This document shows positions 35,153 through 45,826 of a stretch of 64,000 nt of DNA, piece after piece. The stretch's first letter is position 1, and each line of letters begins with the position of its first letter. Source of the DNA: Bidens hawaiensis (taxonomy: Eukaryota; Streptophyta; Magnoliopsida; Asterales; Asteraceae). The position numbers and the translations under genes were made by a program. The stretch is taken from NCBI GenBank assembly GCA_021521415.1, contig JAIQDT010002842.1, positions 259,001 to 323,000 on the forward strand, in the 5' to 3' direction. The notes under the pieces are model-generated. The model was not told where the DNA came from and made no database searches. It worked only from the letters and a program-made list of their open reading frames with translations.

Positions 35153-37559
35153 TGTCACACCCCAACCTATGGCGGAACATGCCGGGGCGCAACATTGATT
35201 GTATCGTAGCTCAGAAGACACTAAATAAAATACACGTGTCGATATCTAAATTATTTATTCATATATCAAATTCCAAAAGCACAAACATTGTCTCCAAAAT
35301 ACCGTTACAAGTCAATAATTCAAAGCATAAATAATTTAAAAAAATGTATTCTTCATTTATCAAAGCAACCTAAAGTCTCATCTAACTTCCAATACTTGAT
35401 TCATCCAATAAAGCTGCATTCGTCATGCGTGAAAATATATATTTTTGTCAACATAAAGTTGAGCAAGTAAACCACAGTTTTTGAGTATATATAATAATAA
35501 AAGGAAAATTCCATGCAATAATCGTATATTACCACAACTAGTAAACAATAAATAAAAGTTGTCTTTCAACCGAATCGCATTGAAAACGGTTTACTTCGAC
35601 GGCGTATGATCATACTAATGAGGATGAGGATGAGGATGGGGTACCAACCAACATAAATTAAACACATAGTCATATTCGAACATAACAACTAATCGAGCAA
35701 TTACAATTATGCGTATAACGGAATTGTAGTGAAAACAATAAATTGATTTTGAACGCATAACGCCCCCAAAATTGTAAAGCGGTAAAAAGGGAAATGTGAA
35801 TTTACTTACCTTTAATGAGTAGGATAAACGAGGACGAGATAGTAAAAGAAAGGCTAGGATGGAAAACGATCAAGCTCCTCAAGGTTCACCGACAAATATT
35901 CCTAGTTATTAACAATAGAGTGAGTTAAATATAGTCATAAAGAAAAGTTAAGATTTATGACGGGTTTCGATGTGGTTAAAAATGTTGAAAGTCACATTAT
36001 CGTTAAATATAAAGGTTATTAGTATATTGGGGAGAGATATTTTGAGAACTTGATGAGTTGTAAGAACTTTTAGAACTCAATTTTAGACCACACATTTAAT
36101 TAGATGGTATGAAATATGTGGCTGAGATTAAATTTAATTAAAAAATGAATCAGGAGAGAGAATAAGTATTTTTGATGATTACACAAGTTTAAATGTTAGT
36201 TACACATGTGTAATAAGTCGATTCGGTGTGAAAAAATACCGTAATTTTTTGTACATTACTTACACTTACGTATTACACATGTGTAAAAACAATTTGTTAC
36301 GTTGAGTTCTTAAAGCTCAAAGCGGTTCTCAAAAGAAATTAATCCTTAGTATATGTATAAATGTTATTATTATTATTTATGTTTGCTTCCTTTATAAAAA
36401 TAGGTATTTTATGAAGTGATATAAAAGTTGTAAAAAGCTAAGACGAAAACGAGTCTTTATAGTGAACAAAAGTTTATTAAGCGAGTTGTCATCACACATA
36501 TATTCATACGTATATACATGTATATATATATATGTATAAAGAATTTTATGGAGAAAAATTAAGGTTCAAAGACAGGGAAAACAACGAGACTAGAGGCTCG
36601 GTTTAACCAGTCTTCGTTTATTAATGTTATACGCATATATTAATGTAAAAGACAATTGTTTAAAGGTGTTAAAAAAATAAAAATCAAAATCGCGTCTAGG
36701 GCAGCTCGAACATGCGTCTGGCCGGTTTTAGTGTTTTAAACCAACATGCACCAGCCATTGGGCTGGTGCTACAACTTGTGAAAGGAACGATAACAATAGT
36801 GTAAATACAGACAAGCCAAAGAAAACTCCCAAAATCAAGTATGAACCCATGAACCCTAAAATTGGGTTCGTTTAATTCGTTATACTTGATACAAACTGAG
36901 TTAGGGCTTTTTTTTGTAGATTGAAAACGACCATAGAGCAATGTTTAATTATCGTGATTGATGATGTAAATAGTGGAAACGGCGAACTAGGGTTTGCGAC
37001 TTAGGTTAGATTGCGAATGTTTATGTGTTATTTGACTTTGGGGTTTTGGTCGTGATGTAGTAAGGATGGTGTGGACGAGATTAATTGCAAAAAGATAGAG
37101 TTTATATAGGGTTTTAGGACCCTTTTAGGCCGCGGTTCGTAATTAACAACATAGCTGTCAATTCGTTAATGTTTACCATGAATAGAGTGTCGGTGTGACG
37201 CGTATAAGGTAGGCTAATGATATGGTAACACCAATTACGCGATTTTGTCCGTAAATTATGGTCCAAGATAGAGGAGGGGGGGTGTTGCGTCGGCAGTGGG
37301 AGAGGAAGAAGAAGGAAGAAGGTAAATTGATTAATATTTTCAATAAGGTCCTTGATCTATGGTTGATGGTTCAAAAGTGGGTATTTTGTTAGTTTAGGGT
37401 CGATTTTGCAAGATGTTCAAAGTTATAATCAATAAAACAAAAAAATAAATAAATAAAATATTAAACAAATACTTTCTTCAATGATAAAATACCTGAACCC
37501 GAACCCGGGCCGGGTAATGATTACAAACCAAAAGGAAACAGAAAACCTGAAATATTACA
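35153..37559 (+). mobile_element. LTR2, solo LTR of about 2.4 kb inserted in RT-G
   Basis: It starts TGTCACACCCCAACC and ends AATATTACA. Exact 5-bp duplications AAACT flank it, and removing it rejoins RT-G coding sequence (GPS to LELNIKRTK). No internal region remains, so it is the product of LTR-LTR recombination. LTRs of this length with a CACACCCC start are typical of Asteraceae chromovirus (Tekay/Del-like) elements; that lineage call is from memory. Confidence 0.85.
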
Positions 37560-37564
37560 AAACT

Positions 37565-38897
37565 TGGCCCCTTGGATCTAATAATATCCAACGCTTTAGC
37601 CAATTCAATAGCGTCTCCTATAGTCGTTCCATCATCTACGTACCATGCATGGAAAAGTAAATTGCAACTATCTCGTAGTTGATGAAGTAGGGGATGTAAA
37701 GCTAATGCAAAAAGAAGGGGTCCTGAAGGATCGCCTTGTTGAACCCAGTAGTTGACTGGATACAATCATTCCCTACATATAGCCTAGCCGGTTCCCATAA
37801 AGAAAATTAACCCATAGGGAAATTGACGTGCATCTAGCACGAACTTCCTGCAGGAGTGTGGTCCTATCCACCAGGTTAAGGGCATTAGAAAAATCTACTG
37901 TAAGCAAAGCCAACGACCCATCAGAGTGAAACATGTTAAGAAATCTATTCGCTTTATGAAGCACCGCCTCCGCTCCACACGGGATCCCCAACCCAAGTTG
38001 AAAATCACCAAGGTATTTTACCCTCTCTTTCCCAACACTCCTCATGCCCACTTTGGATACAAGCCTTCTCCAAATCACGCCAACGAAAATAGGCCTAACC
38101 CCATTTTCGCACTTAAGCAGTGGCATTATGGGGGCCGAAGCCACAAACTCCGCCAAAGTAACAGGGCATCTCCCCCCAACCACAAGTTAACCACCTCAAT
38201 GATAGCCTTAAGCAACTCCATGGCAATCGCGGATCCTTCCCCACATAGGGAATGCAAAATATTTTGGGCCCTAAGCCCATCTCTACCACAAGAAGTCCCT
38301 TTAAGAAAAGATTTAATACACCCTAGAACACTTTCAACGTCCACAACCAAAGAGGCCACAGATAGTAAGGCCTCAGGCAAGGCGGGCAGGGGCAAGATGG
38401 GATGCTTATCAAGCAATGCTTTCATAGTAGCATCACCAAGAGGAGCAATACCCGAAGAGCATAAAACTTTAGATGCAGCCGTGAAGTGCCCATCGGCAAC
38501 TTTTCGAATACATTGCTTAGAATTGAGGCCCTTTCTCGAATGATCACCCCCGAAGGAGGCCTCATTGGCTCTTGAGCACATATCCATCGGTTGGATAAAG
38601 AGCGATTGAATAAGATCAACACATCCGCTTCCATCACCCCAACGTGCTAGGGCCTGCCGAAAAGAATGGCATTGTAAGGATTTCCTATTCCCCGACCTAC
38701 GCTCCTGTCGGTTGGAAGGCTTGACAACTTGTAATGTGCAACGAGGTAATATAAAAATTTTAACCCACGCTTCAATGGACTCTAGCCTAGACACCAACTT
38801 GCACAACGAAACAGATAAGGAATGGGCAAATGCCATGCGACAGCTAGGAGGGATGCTTTTTACAGTCTTTAACAGAAGTGCGAAAATACGGTCAAGG
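37565..38897 (-). pseudogene. RT-G fragment 2, reverse-transcriptase core
   Basis: From 38897 down: LLDRIFALLLKTV, a linker, KGTSCGRDGLRAQNI, VRPIFVGVIWRRLVSKV, DFQLGLGIPCGAEAVLHKAN, LTVDFSNALNLVDR, then VQQGDPSGPLLFALALHPLLHQ and the polymerase box AWYVDDGTTIGD. Frames change at a C6 run near 38172 and again near 37780. The domain order is RT without any visible protease, integrase or LTR, so it is a non-LTR or domesticated-type RT. It is split from its N-terminus by TE-A. Confidence 0.85.
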
Positions 38898-38902
38898 AGG
38901 GT
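38898..38902 (+). repeat. Left target duplication of TE-A (AGGGT)
   Basis: It is identical to 54986-54990 on the other side of TE-A. Confidence 0.9.
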
Positions 38903-40115
38903 TGTTGAGTCAAGATTTGACCCAAAACTGATTACAAGGAAGATTAGAATCTTCTTAACCTCCTCAGATATCACTAAGTATGGAACCGGGCACACCTGAG
39001 ACATCCGAGCAAGGTTTTACTTAGCCGGGCATGATATTTTGCCTATCGGGCAGGGTTATCTTCAAGAAGTCTTCTTTAGTGGATATCCGGGCAGGGTTCA
39101 CTCTTTAGTGCATATCCGGGCAGGATTCACTAGTTAGTGTATACCCGGGCAAGGTTCACTATATCTAGCAAGTTTGTTCTTCATAGCAAAGTAAGGTTTA
39201 CTTCAGAGTAAGCTCTTGGCTAAACAAGCTCATGAAACCAAGTGATTGGAAGACTGGGTAAGGTATTCATTAATAACAGTGGTCCAAGTAAGCTTGATGT
39301 GAGAAATGATATATTCCAAGTAACATCGGGCAAGGTTTAACTCTAGCAGAGTATAGTGCTACCGAGCACACTTTGCTAATAAGCTATTTCATAGCAAGGA
39401 GTTAAGGGACCATGGAAGAACAAGGTTGCTCGTAAGATCTTTCCAGACAAAGTCTGATAAGATCAAGAAGATTGAAGTCTTCTTGGTGAGTATTTACCTT
39501 TGGAAAACACTCCAAGTAAAGCATACCCGGAAAACTGTTCCCGGACACACTTCAAGGTTACCAAGTCTAACAAGAAAGGCAGAGCACAAAGTCTACTCGG
39601 AGAAGTTTACTTCTACAAAAGCCTACCCGGAAAACTTATTTTACACTTAGCATAGTTTTAAATATGTAATTTGAATATGTACGTTATATTTAGGGTTTCT
39701 AGAAGGAATGACAGCTGTAAAGGAGGTGTCAGGCCTATAAAAGGAATAATTAGGGCACGCCTCCAGAGGGACGGGAAGAGCGGATGATAAGACACTCATT
39801 AATTGTGAAAGAATATTGGTTGAGTGACGGCTGTTCCTAGAATCGTACGGATATAACTTTCTTATCAAGAAACCCTAGATAGATTATCGTTTGTATGATT
39901 TATATTATATAAATGGAAATCTTTTGAGTGAATCTTGTGTGTTAGTTACCTTTGATTAATCGTTCAGCCATTCAACTGTTTGTTACTGATTACGCCTTTA
40001 ACAAACGGTTTTATTTCTAAAAATAGTAACCCGTCATTAACTCTCTTGTCAACACATTATTGTGTGAGTTATGACTTAATTTTTTAACGATCTACCAACA
40101 ATCGGGGACCTGACA
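38903..40115 (+). repeat. 5' LTR of TE-A
   Basis: It runs from TGTTGAGTCAAGATTTG to GACCTGACA, 1213 bp, and matches 53793-54985. A TATA box (TATAAAA) lies at 39736-39742. The U3 part is full of short CGGGCAAGGTT and CCGGGCACAC words. Confidence 0.95.
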
Positions 40116-40117
40116 AG

Positions 40118-40129
40118 TGGTATCAGAGC
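40118..40129 (+). other. Primer binding site of TE-A
   Basis: TGGTATCAGAGC, two bases after the 5' LTR, is the standard complement of the initiator methionine tRNA 3' end used by plant copia elements. Confidence 0.9.
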
Positions 40130-40419
40130 CGGTCACTGCTATTTTAGTAAGAAATTTGTTGCTGATTGAAGATCTGAAGAACAATGACGTAAGCAATACA
40201 CTGTTCCATTAAAGAGTGACGTCAGCAGCTCTGTTCTTCATTTCAGTCTAGATCTACAACTTTTCGGTGTTTTCTCTTACTTATTTCAATTAAAGTTTAA
40301 ATCTTTATTACTTAATCTTGCTCTAATCGAACCAGAAACATCATATCTGTAGATCCGATTCTCAGATATGATAATTTTCAAACTTTGTTTTCACTGATTA
40401 ACTGATTTTGATTTTCAAA

Positions 40420-42660
40420 ATGTCTGGTTATGAAGAACAAGAGGTGTCTACTAATAAGATTCCTAGACTATATGGACAGGATAACTTTAAAAAATGGAAG
40501 GTCTTATTTGAAGCGTTTGCTATAATGATGTGGATATGTGGAATTTAATCAAGAATGGTCCACAAGACACTACTGAAGGTGCTAACGCAACTGCTGCTGT
40601 AAGAGACAGAATGAGGAAAGTGGATGACAGGGCCTTAGCCATGATAAAGCTAGGTCTGTCATGGGAAATGTTGACCAAGGTTGCACATCACACCAGAGCT
40701 AAGGCTATGTATGATGCAATCCTTGAAATGTTTGAGGGAAACACTGAATTGAAGAACATCAAGAAGCAAAGGTTCAAGAAACAGCTAGAGAGGTTTAAAT
40801 ATAAGGATGGAGAAAGATTGAAATCAATCCTGGAAAGATTCATAGCAATTTTGAATGAGCCAAGAACCACTGACTATGTCATGACTGATTTTGACTTGAA
40901 TACCAAGATGCTAAACTAAATGCCTAAGGAATGGTACACTGCCTGCAAATTCATCCTAAAAAGCCCAATTTCAATGATTTGAAAGTGGATGATGTAGTGT
41001 GCTTCCTTCAGGCTGCTGAAATTGAAATGATTGAAAATGAAATGATTAAAGAAGAGAAGCCATGTTTCCAGGTCACTAATGCTCTCATTGCACCAATGAG
41101 CAACTTGTCAACCAAAAATCAACAACAGATTCCCATCATTGAAGAACCAGATGAGCATGGTGTGGATACACTTAAATCTTTTGTTGGTGGTAGTACAAGT
41201 CATCATGGAAACTAGTAAAGGTTCAATGTCCAACTGATGGATGATACTGATTCTGTCTCAATGGCTAGTGGACATGTACCTTACACTGGTGGAGGAAGTG
41301 GCCAAGGAGGTGAAACACAGGCTTTACTCTCCATGTTTACAGAATCATACAATGATTTTGTAGCAAAAAATCTGATTCATACCAGTGTCATCCAGGATGA
41401 CCTTGAACAGATAGATGCTGATGATTTGGAAGACATGGATTTGAAATGGCAAGCAGCCATGTTGGCTCTTAGAAGCAAGAGGTTGTACAACATGACTGGT
41501 AGATCACTTCTATCAAGGCCTAATGAAAGAATTGGTTTTGATAAGTCAAAAGCCATTTGCTATAACTGCCAACAACCTGGTCATTTTTCTAGAGAATGTA
41601 ACATGCCAAGAAATATTCAGATAAACCAGTCAAGAAATCAGCAGCATCAATATCAGCAGAATCAGCAGAGAATCAACAATCCCAACAACAACAACTTCAA
41701 CAACTATAATTCCAACTTCAACAACTTTCAACAGCCTCAAATGAACAATAATCATCAAGTTGTGCCTCAGAATCAAAACTTTCAAAGAAACAACAATCAA
41801 AACCTTCAAACTATTCCAAACAACTCAGTCCCAACTAATAAAAATCAACCAATGGAATCAAGGGAATGTGGTTGTAACCACACAACATGAGGGTAATTTT
41901 GATTGGAGCAATCATGAAGAAGACATTGCAGATGACATTAAAAGAGCAAATGTGGCATTCATGGCCTTGGTTTAGAAAGAAGGTGGATCATCATCTCAGG
42001 TACACTCTACTCCTACTGTTGATTTAAATGAAATTATCAATGATCTAAAAACAAAAGTAGGCAAGCTGGAAAGTGAGTGTTTTAGGAAGTAAAGTATCAT
42101 CAATGGATATGAGGCTAGTGAGCTGATAAGTGAAGAAAAGATTAAAAGTTTGGAAGATGACTGCATAAGTAGTTACAGAGCCCAGAAAAGATATACCACT
42201 GAGATTGATGGGTTGAAGAAGATGATAGTTGAAAAAAAAAGTGCAGAACACAAAACTGCAAGTTGAGAATGAATTTTTGAAGAACTTGGTCTCCACTGGA
42301 AACATATGTGGCGAATGTAGAGATGCATATCTACAACAATTCAGAAAGATAAATACAAAGCAATTCCACCACCATTCAACAACAGCTTTATGCCAAAAGT
42401 TGATAAAGAGAAAAGAGATGCATATCTACAACAATTCAGAAATGTCTTTCATGACAAAGAAGAATTTGTTGATTTGTACAAGAATGTTGAGGCGAATGTA
42501 GAAGGTGAGTTTGTGGTTAAGGAAGAGGTGAAAGAAGAAAAATCAACTGGAGTGCAAGTATCTGAAGATGACTTTGATTCTGATGATCTTAATCAAGATG
42601 ATTTGAGTGAATTAAGTGATCAAATAACTGATGAAGAGATCAAGGCTGCTGATAGAGGAT
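40420..42660 (+). pseudogene. gag of TE-A, multiply frameshifted
   Basis: The ATG at 40420 opens with SGYEEQEVSTNKIPRLYG. After a frame change near 40527 the gag core continues (MWNLIKNGP, WEMLTKVAHHTRAKAMYDAIL, RFKKQLERFKYKDGE). A zinc knuckle CYNCQQPGHFSREC lies at about 41558-41599, followed by an Asn/Gln-rich stretch to about 41850. A charged, probably coiled-coil tail runs to about 42660. At least four frame changes and several stops are present. A 27-bp direct repeat (AGATGCATATCTACAAC...) at 42320 and 42416 may mark a local duplication. Confidence 0.85.
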
Positions 42661-42864
42661 GAAGAGCGAAGAAACCTGAATCAATTGACAAAACCAAGAA
42701 TGAAGAAGCATAATGAAAGAATGAAAAGAGAAAAAAGTTTGATTGAAATGAAAATAGTTAATACAAGTGACAACTTGGCTGACCTATTCACCAAGCCACT
42801 TGACAGAACCAGATTCAACTTTCTTTGGAAAGCCCTAAGGATGATCAACTCAGATGAGGTCTGA
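42661..42864 (+). pseudogene. Last part of copia RNase H, joined directly to gag
   Basis: The C-terminal block NTSDNLADLFTKPLDRTRF and KALRMINSDEV ends the pol polyprotein in copia elements. Protease, integrase, reverse transcriptase and most of RNase H are absent. The join to the gag tail lies roughly between 42640 and 42740. Confidence 0.85.
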
Positions 42865-43358
42865 TTGAGGACGTGTGCTTAGTATGTGTCTCTATGTGCT
42901 AACTGATTATATTGTTTGAGGTCACACACTGAATGTTGATTGAATATGTTTGCATATGTTACTTGTTTAATGTTAACTGATATATGTTTATGTGATTATA
43001 TGTAGAACTTAGGTATCATTGATGCTTATGTTTGATTGACAGATAACTGTTTTTGATATCAGGATAAGTAATGTTTTATAGTGTCAAACTTGATATTTGC
43101 TTGTCTGATGTCATGATGAAATGTATGTTTATGTGTGCCATCTAATCATGTGATACTATTAAGATAGGCTAGACCTTGAATGTTAGTCCTGTCTGCTTGT
43201 CTTGATAATGTCTCTTATGATTAAGATTTGAATATGTTACAACTTTTATGTCAAAATTAGTTTTTATGTCAAAATTAAATGATAAAATGAATTTTCCAAT
43301 GAATTTTGCATAATCACAAGAATTTTTATCAAAACATGAGCAAGTTGTTAATGGTGCA

Positions 43359-45821
43359 TGTAAGGCCCCGATCCCGGTAGCCCTACTTTAACGTCGGATT
43401 TACTCATAAACACAGTTCTACAAATCAGAGTTCATTAAAACTTTCGCGAAAACGTTAACATAAATCATTCGTTACAAAACATTAAACCTTTTCTTTGATA
43501 CCACAACACCAAACATTATATTTAAAACACCATTTCTATCATCTTCAGATGCCAGCCGTTCAATCCATGCCATGTGCCAACCTCATGCTAGCTCTTTAAT
43601 CATATTCACCTGCGTGCATACTAAAAGTCAGCTACGCTGAGTGAGTTCTAGTTAATCAGGCAACATACAATTTATTCTCATATATTTCTTAACGTATCTG
43701 AAGACACGTATTAATACTTTATCTTTGTATAAATATCCATAAGAGGAACGTCACATAATATCTATTAAAAGAATCATGGCTAATGCCCATGCTATATATT
43801 TTCCAGAGAAGGACACTCTGTCTAAATTCTCCATAGAAGGACACTCTGTAAACTTCCATAGAAGGAACATCCTATATAATTCCATAGAAGGAACATCTTA
43901 TATATTTCCATAGAAGGAACATCCTATATATTTCCATAGAAGGAACACTATGCTTTCCATTAAAGGAACACTATGTTTTCCATTAAAGGAACACTCTATA
44001 TATTATCCGTAGAGGGAACTCTATACATAATTTATTATTTAATATCCATATAAGGAGACAATCACTATTCTTGGCAATACATGCAATATCCGAAGATCGT
44101 TCACGTATCGACAAGCAATCATCCTTACATTACATATAATATTCAAATATTTATTTATAACCTGGCAGTGCATGCAATATTCGAAGATCGTTCACGTACT
44201 ATCTATATAATATACACACATCATTCGTACATCATATATAGCAATCGTATCTTTAAATTACCACCTGGCGGTACATGCAATATCCGAAGATCGTTCACGC
44301 ACCGTCAAGCGTTCATCATACATGAATCATACAAGGCATACACTTACCACTTAAGGTAAGTGTATTAACTATCACATCGAGTATGCACACAGCCCCGAAA
44401 ACATAACAAGGAATGGGGCTAGAAACTCACCTGAACTCAGTTACTTCTTCTGTTAATGGTTACTCCTTTCTTTGGTTGTGCACGGCTAACTGTTTAATCA
44501 TTACATATATAAAATACTACTCCATCCATTTTCATTGTTACTTAATTAGTCTTACGCGTCTAAGCCGGTTTTACTTCCTTGAATCATTACCGGGTTAGTT
44601 AATCGTTACTCATTAATCCTTTATAGGTATCTTTCATAATTATCAAATTCCAAGGGCTAATGTGTAATTATCTCATTCTTTTCTAAGTCAAGGGACTGTT
44701 CTGTCATTCTGCCAAACTTCTAGTTCGTCATCCAGCCCTTAACGAATTGGACTATATAGCAAACCATTCCTCATAACGAAGTGGACCTTACAATAAACTG
44801 GTCATCATAACGAATTGGACCTCTTTCGTATGGTTTGGTTAACGAATTAAACCTCATAGCGAACTGAACCATTAAACTAACTGATCTTTTATAACGAATG
44901 AACCTTCTAACGAAAGAGGGTCCATTCGTTATCTCTCTGTAACGAACTGCTTAGCTAATTCGTTATCTTGTTTTACGAATTGGTGAGCCAATTCGTCATC
45001 TGGTCATGGCCTGATTCGTCACCTGATCATAGCGAATGGATGAGTAACAAACCAGCTAACATGGTCTGGTTCGTCATCCCACCCTAACGAATTGCCATAA
45101 CGAACTGGTTATCCTTCACTTAACGAATTACCGCTAATTCGTTAGATTTCCGTAACGAATTAGGGTTAGGGTTCGTCAGATGTCATATGTCACATCAGAA
45201 GATGCCCTGATGTGACTTAACCTCTGGCGCTGCACTTGCCAGAAAAACGAGATCTCGCCTGAAAAGCGAGATCTCGCTTATTTCACCACCGTTTTTCACC
45301 GTTTTTCGTCCCGTTCGATCCAGATCTGAGCTAGGGTGATCCCTAAGCTCACCTTAGGTTCGGTTTATACCTGATTCCACCCGGATCTCATGACTTTAAC
45401 GGTTTAACGGTGTCGGCTCGTGGTTTCGTGACTAAAACTAATGGGTTTGAGTTCAAACAACATCATACTATCATTACCTCTGGTCAGAATCGGTTCTCCT
45501 TCTTCTTCTTCTTGGTTTCGGCTTAGAGAGAGAGTAGGATGAGAGAGAGCTAAGTGTGTGTTTTGGTGGTGTATGGAATATGTGTGAAATGAATGAAAAA
45601 TGAGAATTTAAGGTTTATATATTATGGATCATGGGCTTGAGCCCATGGTCCATCTTCCTTCCTTATTAACCCAAGTCCATAACCCATATCCATTACCCAA
45701 CACTAGTCCGACCCATACTAACTCCTACTTTATTTATTATTTCCCCGCTAACCCTAGTAAACTTCCTTACTGATAATAAATAATATAATTAATATTATTT
45801 TAGAAATTTCAGGATGTTACA
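43359..45821 (+). mobile_element. LTR1, solo LTR of about 2.46 kb nested in TE-A
   Basis: It starts TGTAAGGCCCCGATCCC and ends GGATGTTACA, with exact GTGCA duplications at 43354-43358 and 45822-45826. It has no internal region. It contains a short tandem array (43801-44030), a 100-bp-spaced repeat with CGAAGATCGTTCACG (44080, 44170, 44273) and a cluster of AACGAATT/AATTCGTT motifs (44720-45180). A palindromic pair GCGAGATCTCGC lies at about 45250-45280. Confidence 0.88.
43801..44030 (+). repeat. Short tandem array in LTR1
   Basis: About eight imperfect copies of a 25-30 bp unit read like TTCCATAGAAGGAACATCC with variable ends. It is tandem, without unique spacers. Confidence 0.8.
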
Positions 45822-45826
45822 GTGCA

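Noticed and set aside
43801..44030. Regular short repeats resembling a CRISPR array
   Set aside because: The window is a plant nuclear genome, the copies are tandem without unique spacers, and there are no cas genes. It is an LTR-internal tandem array.
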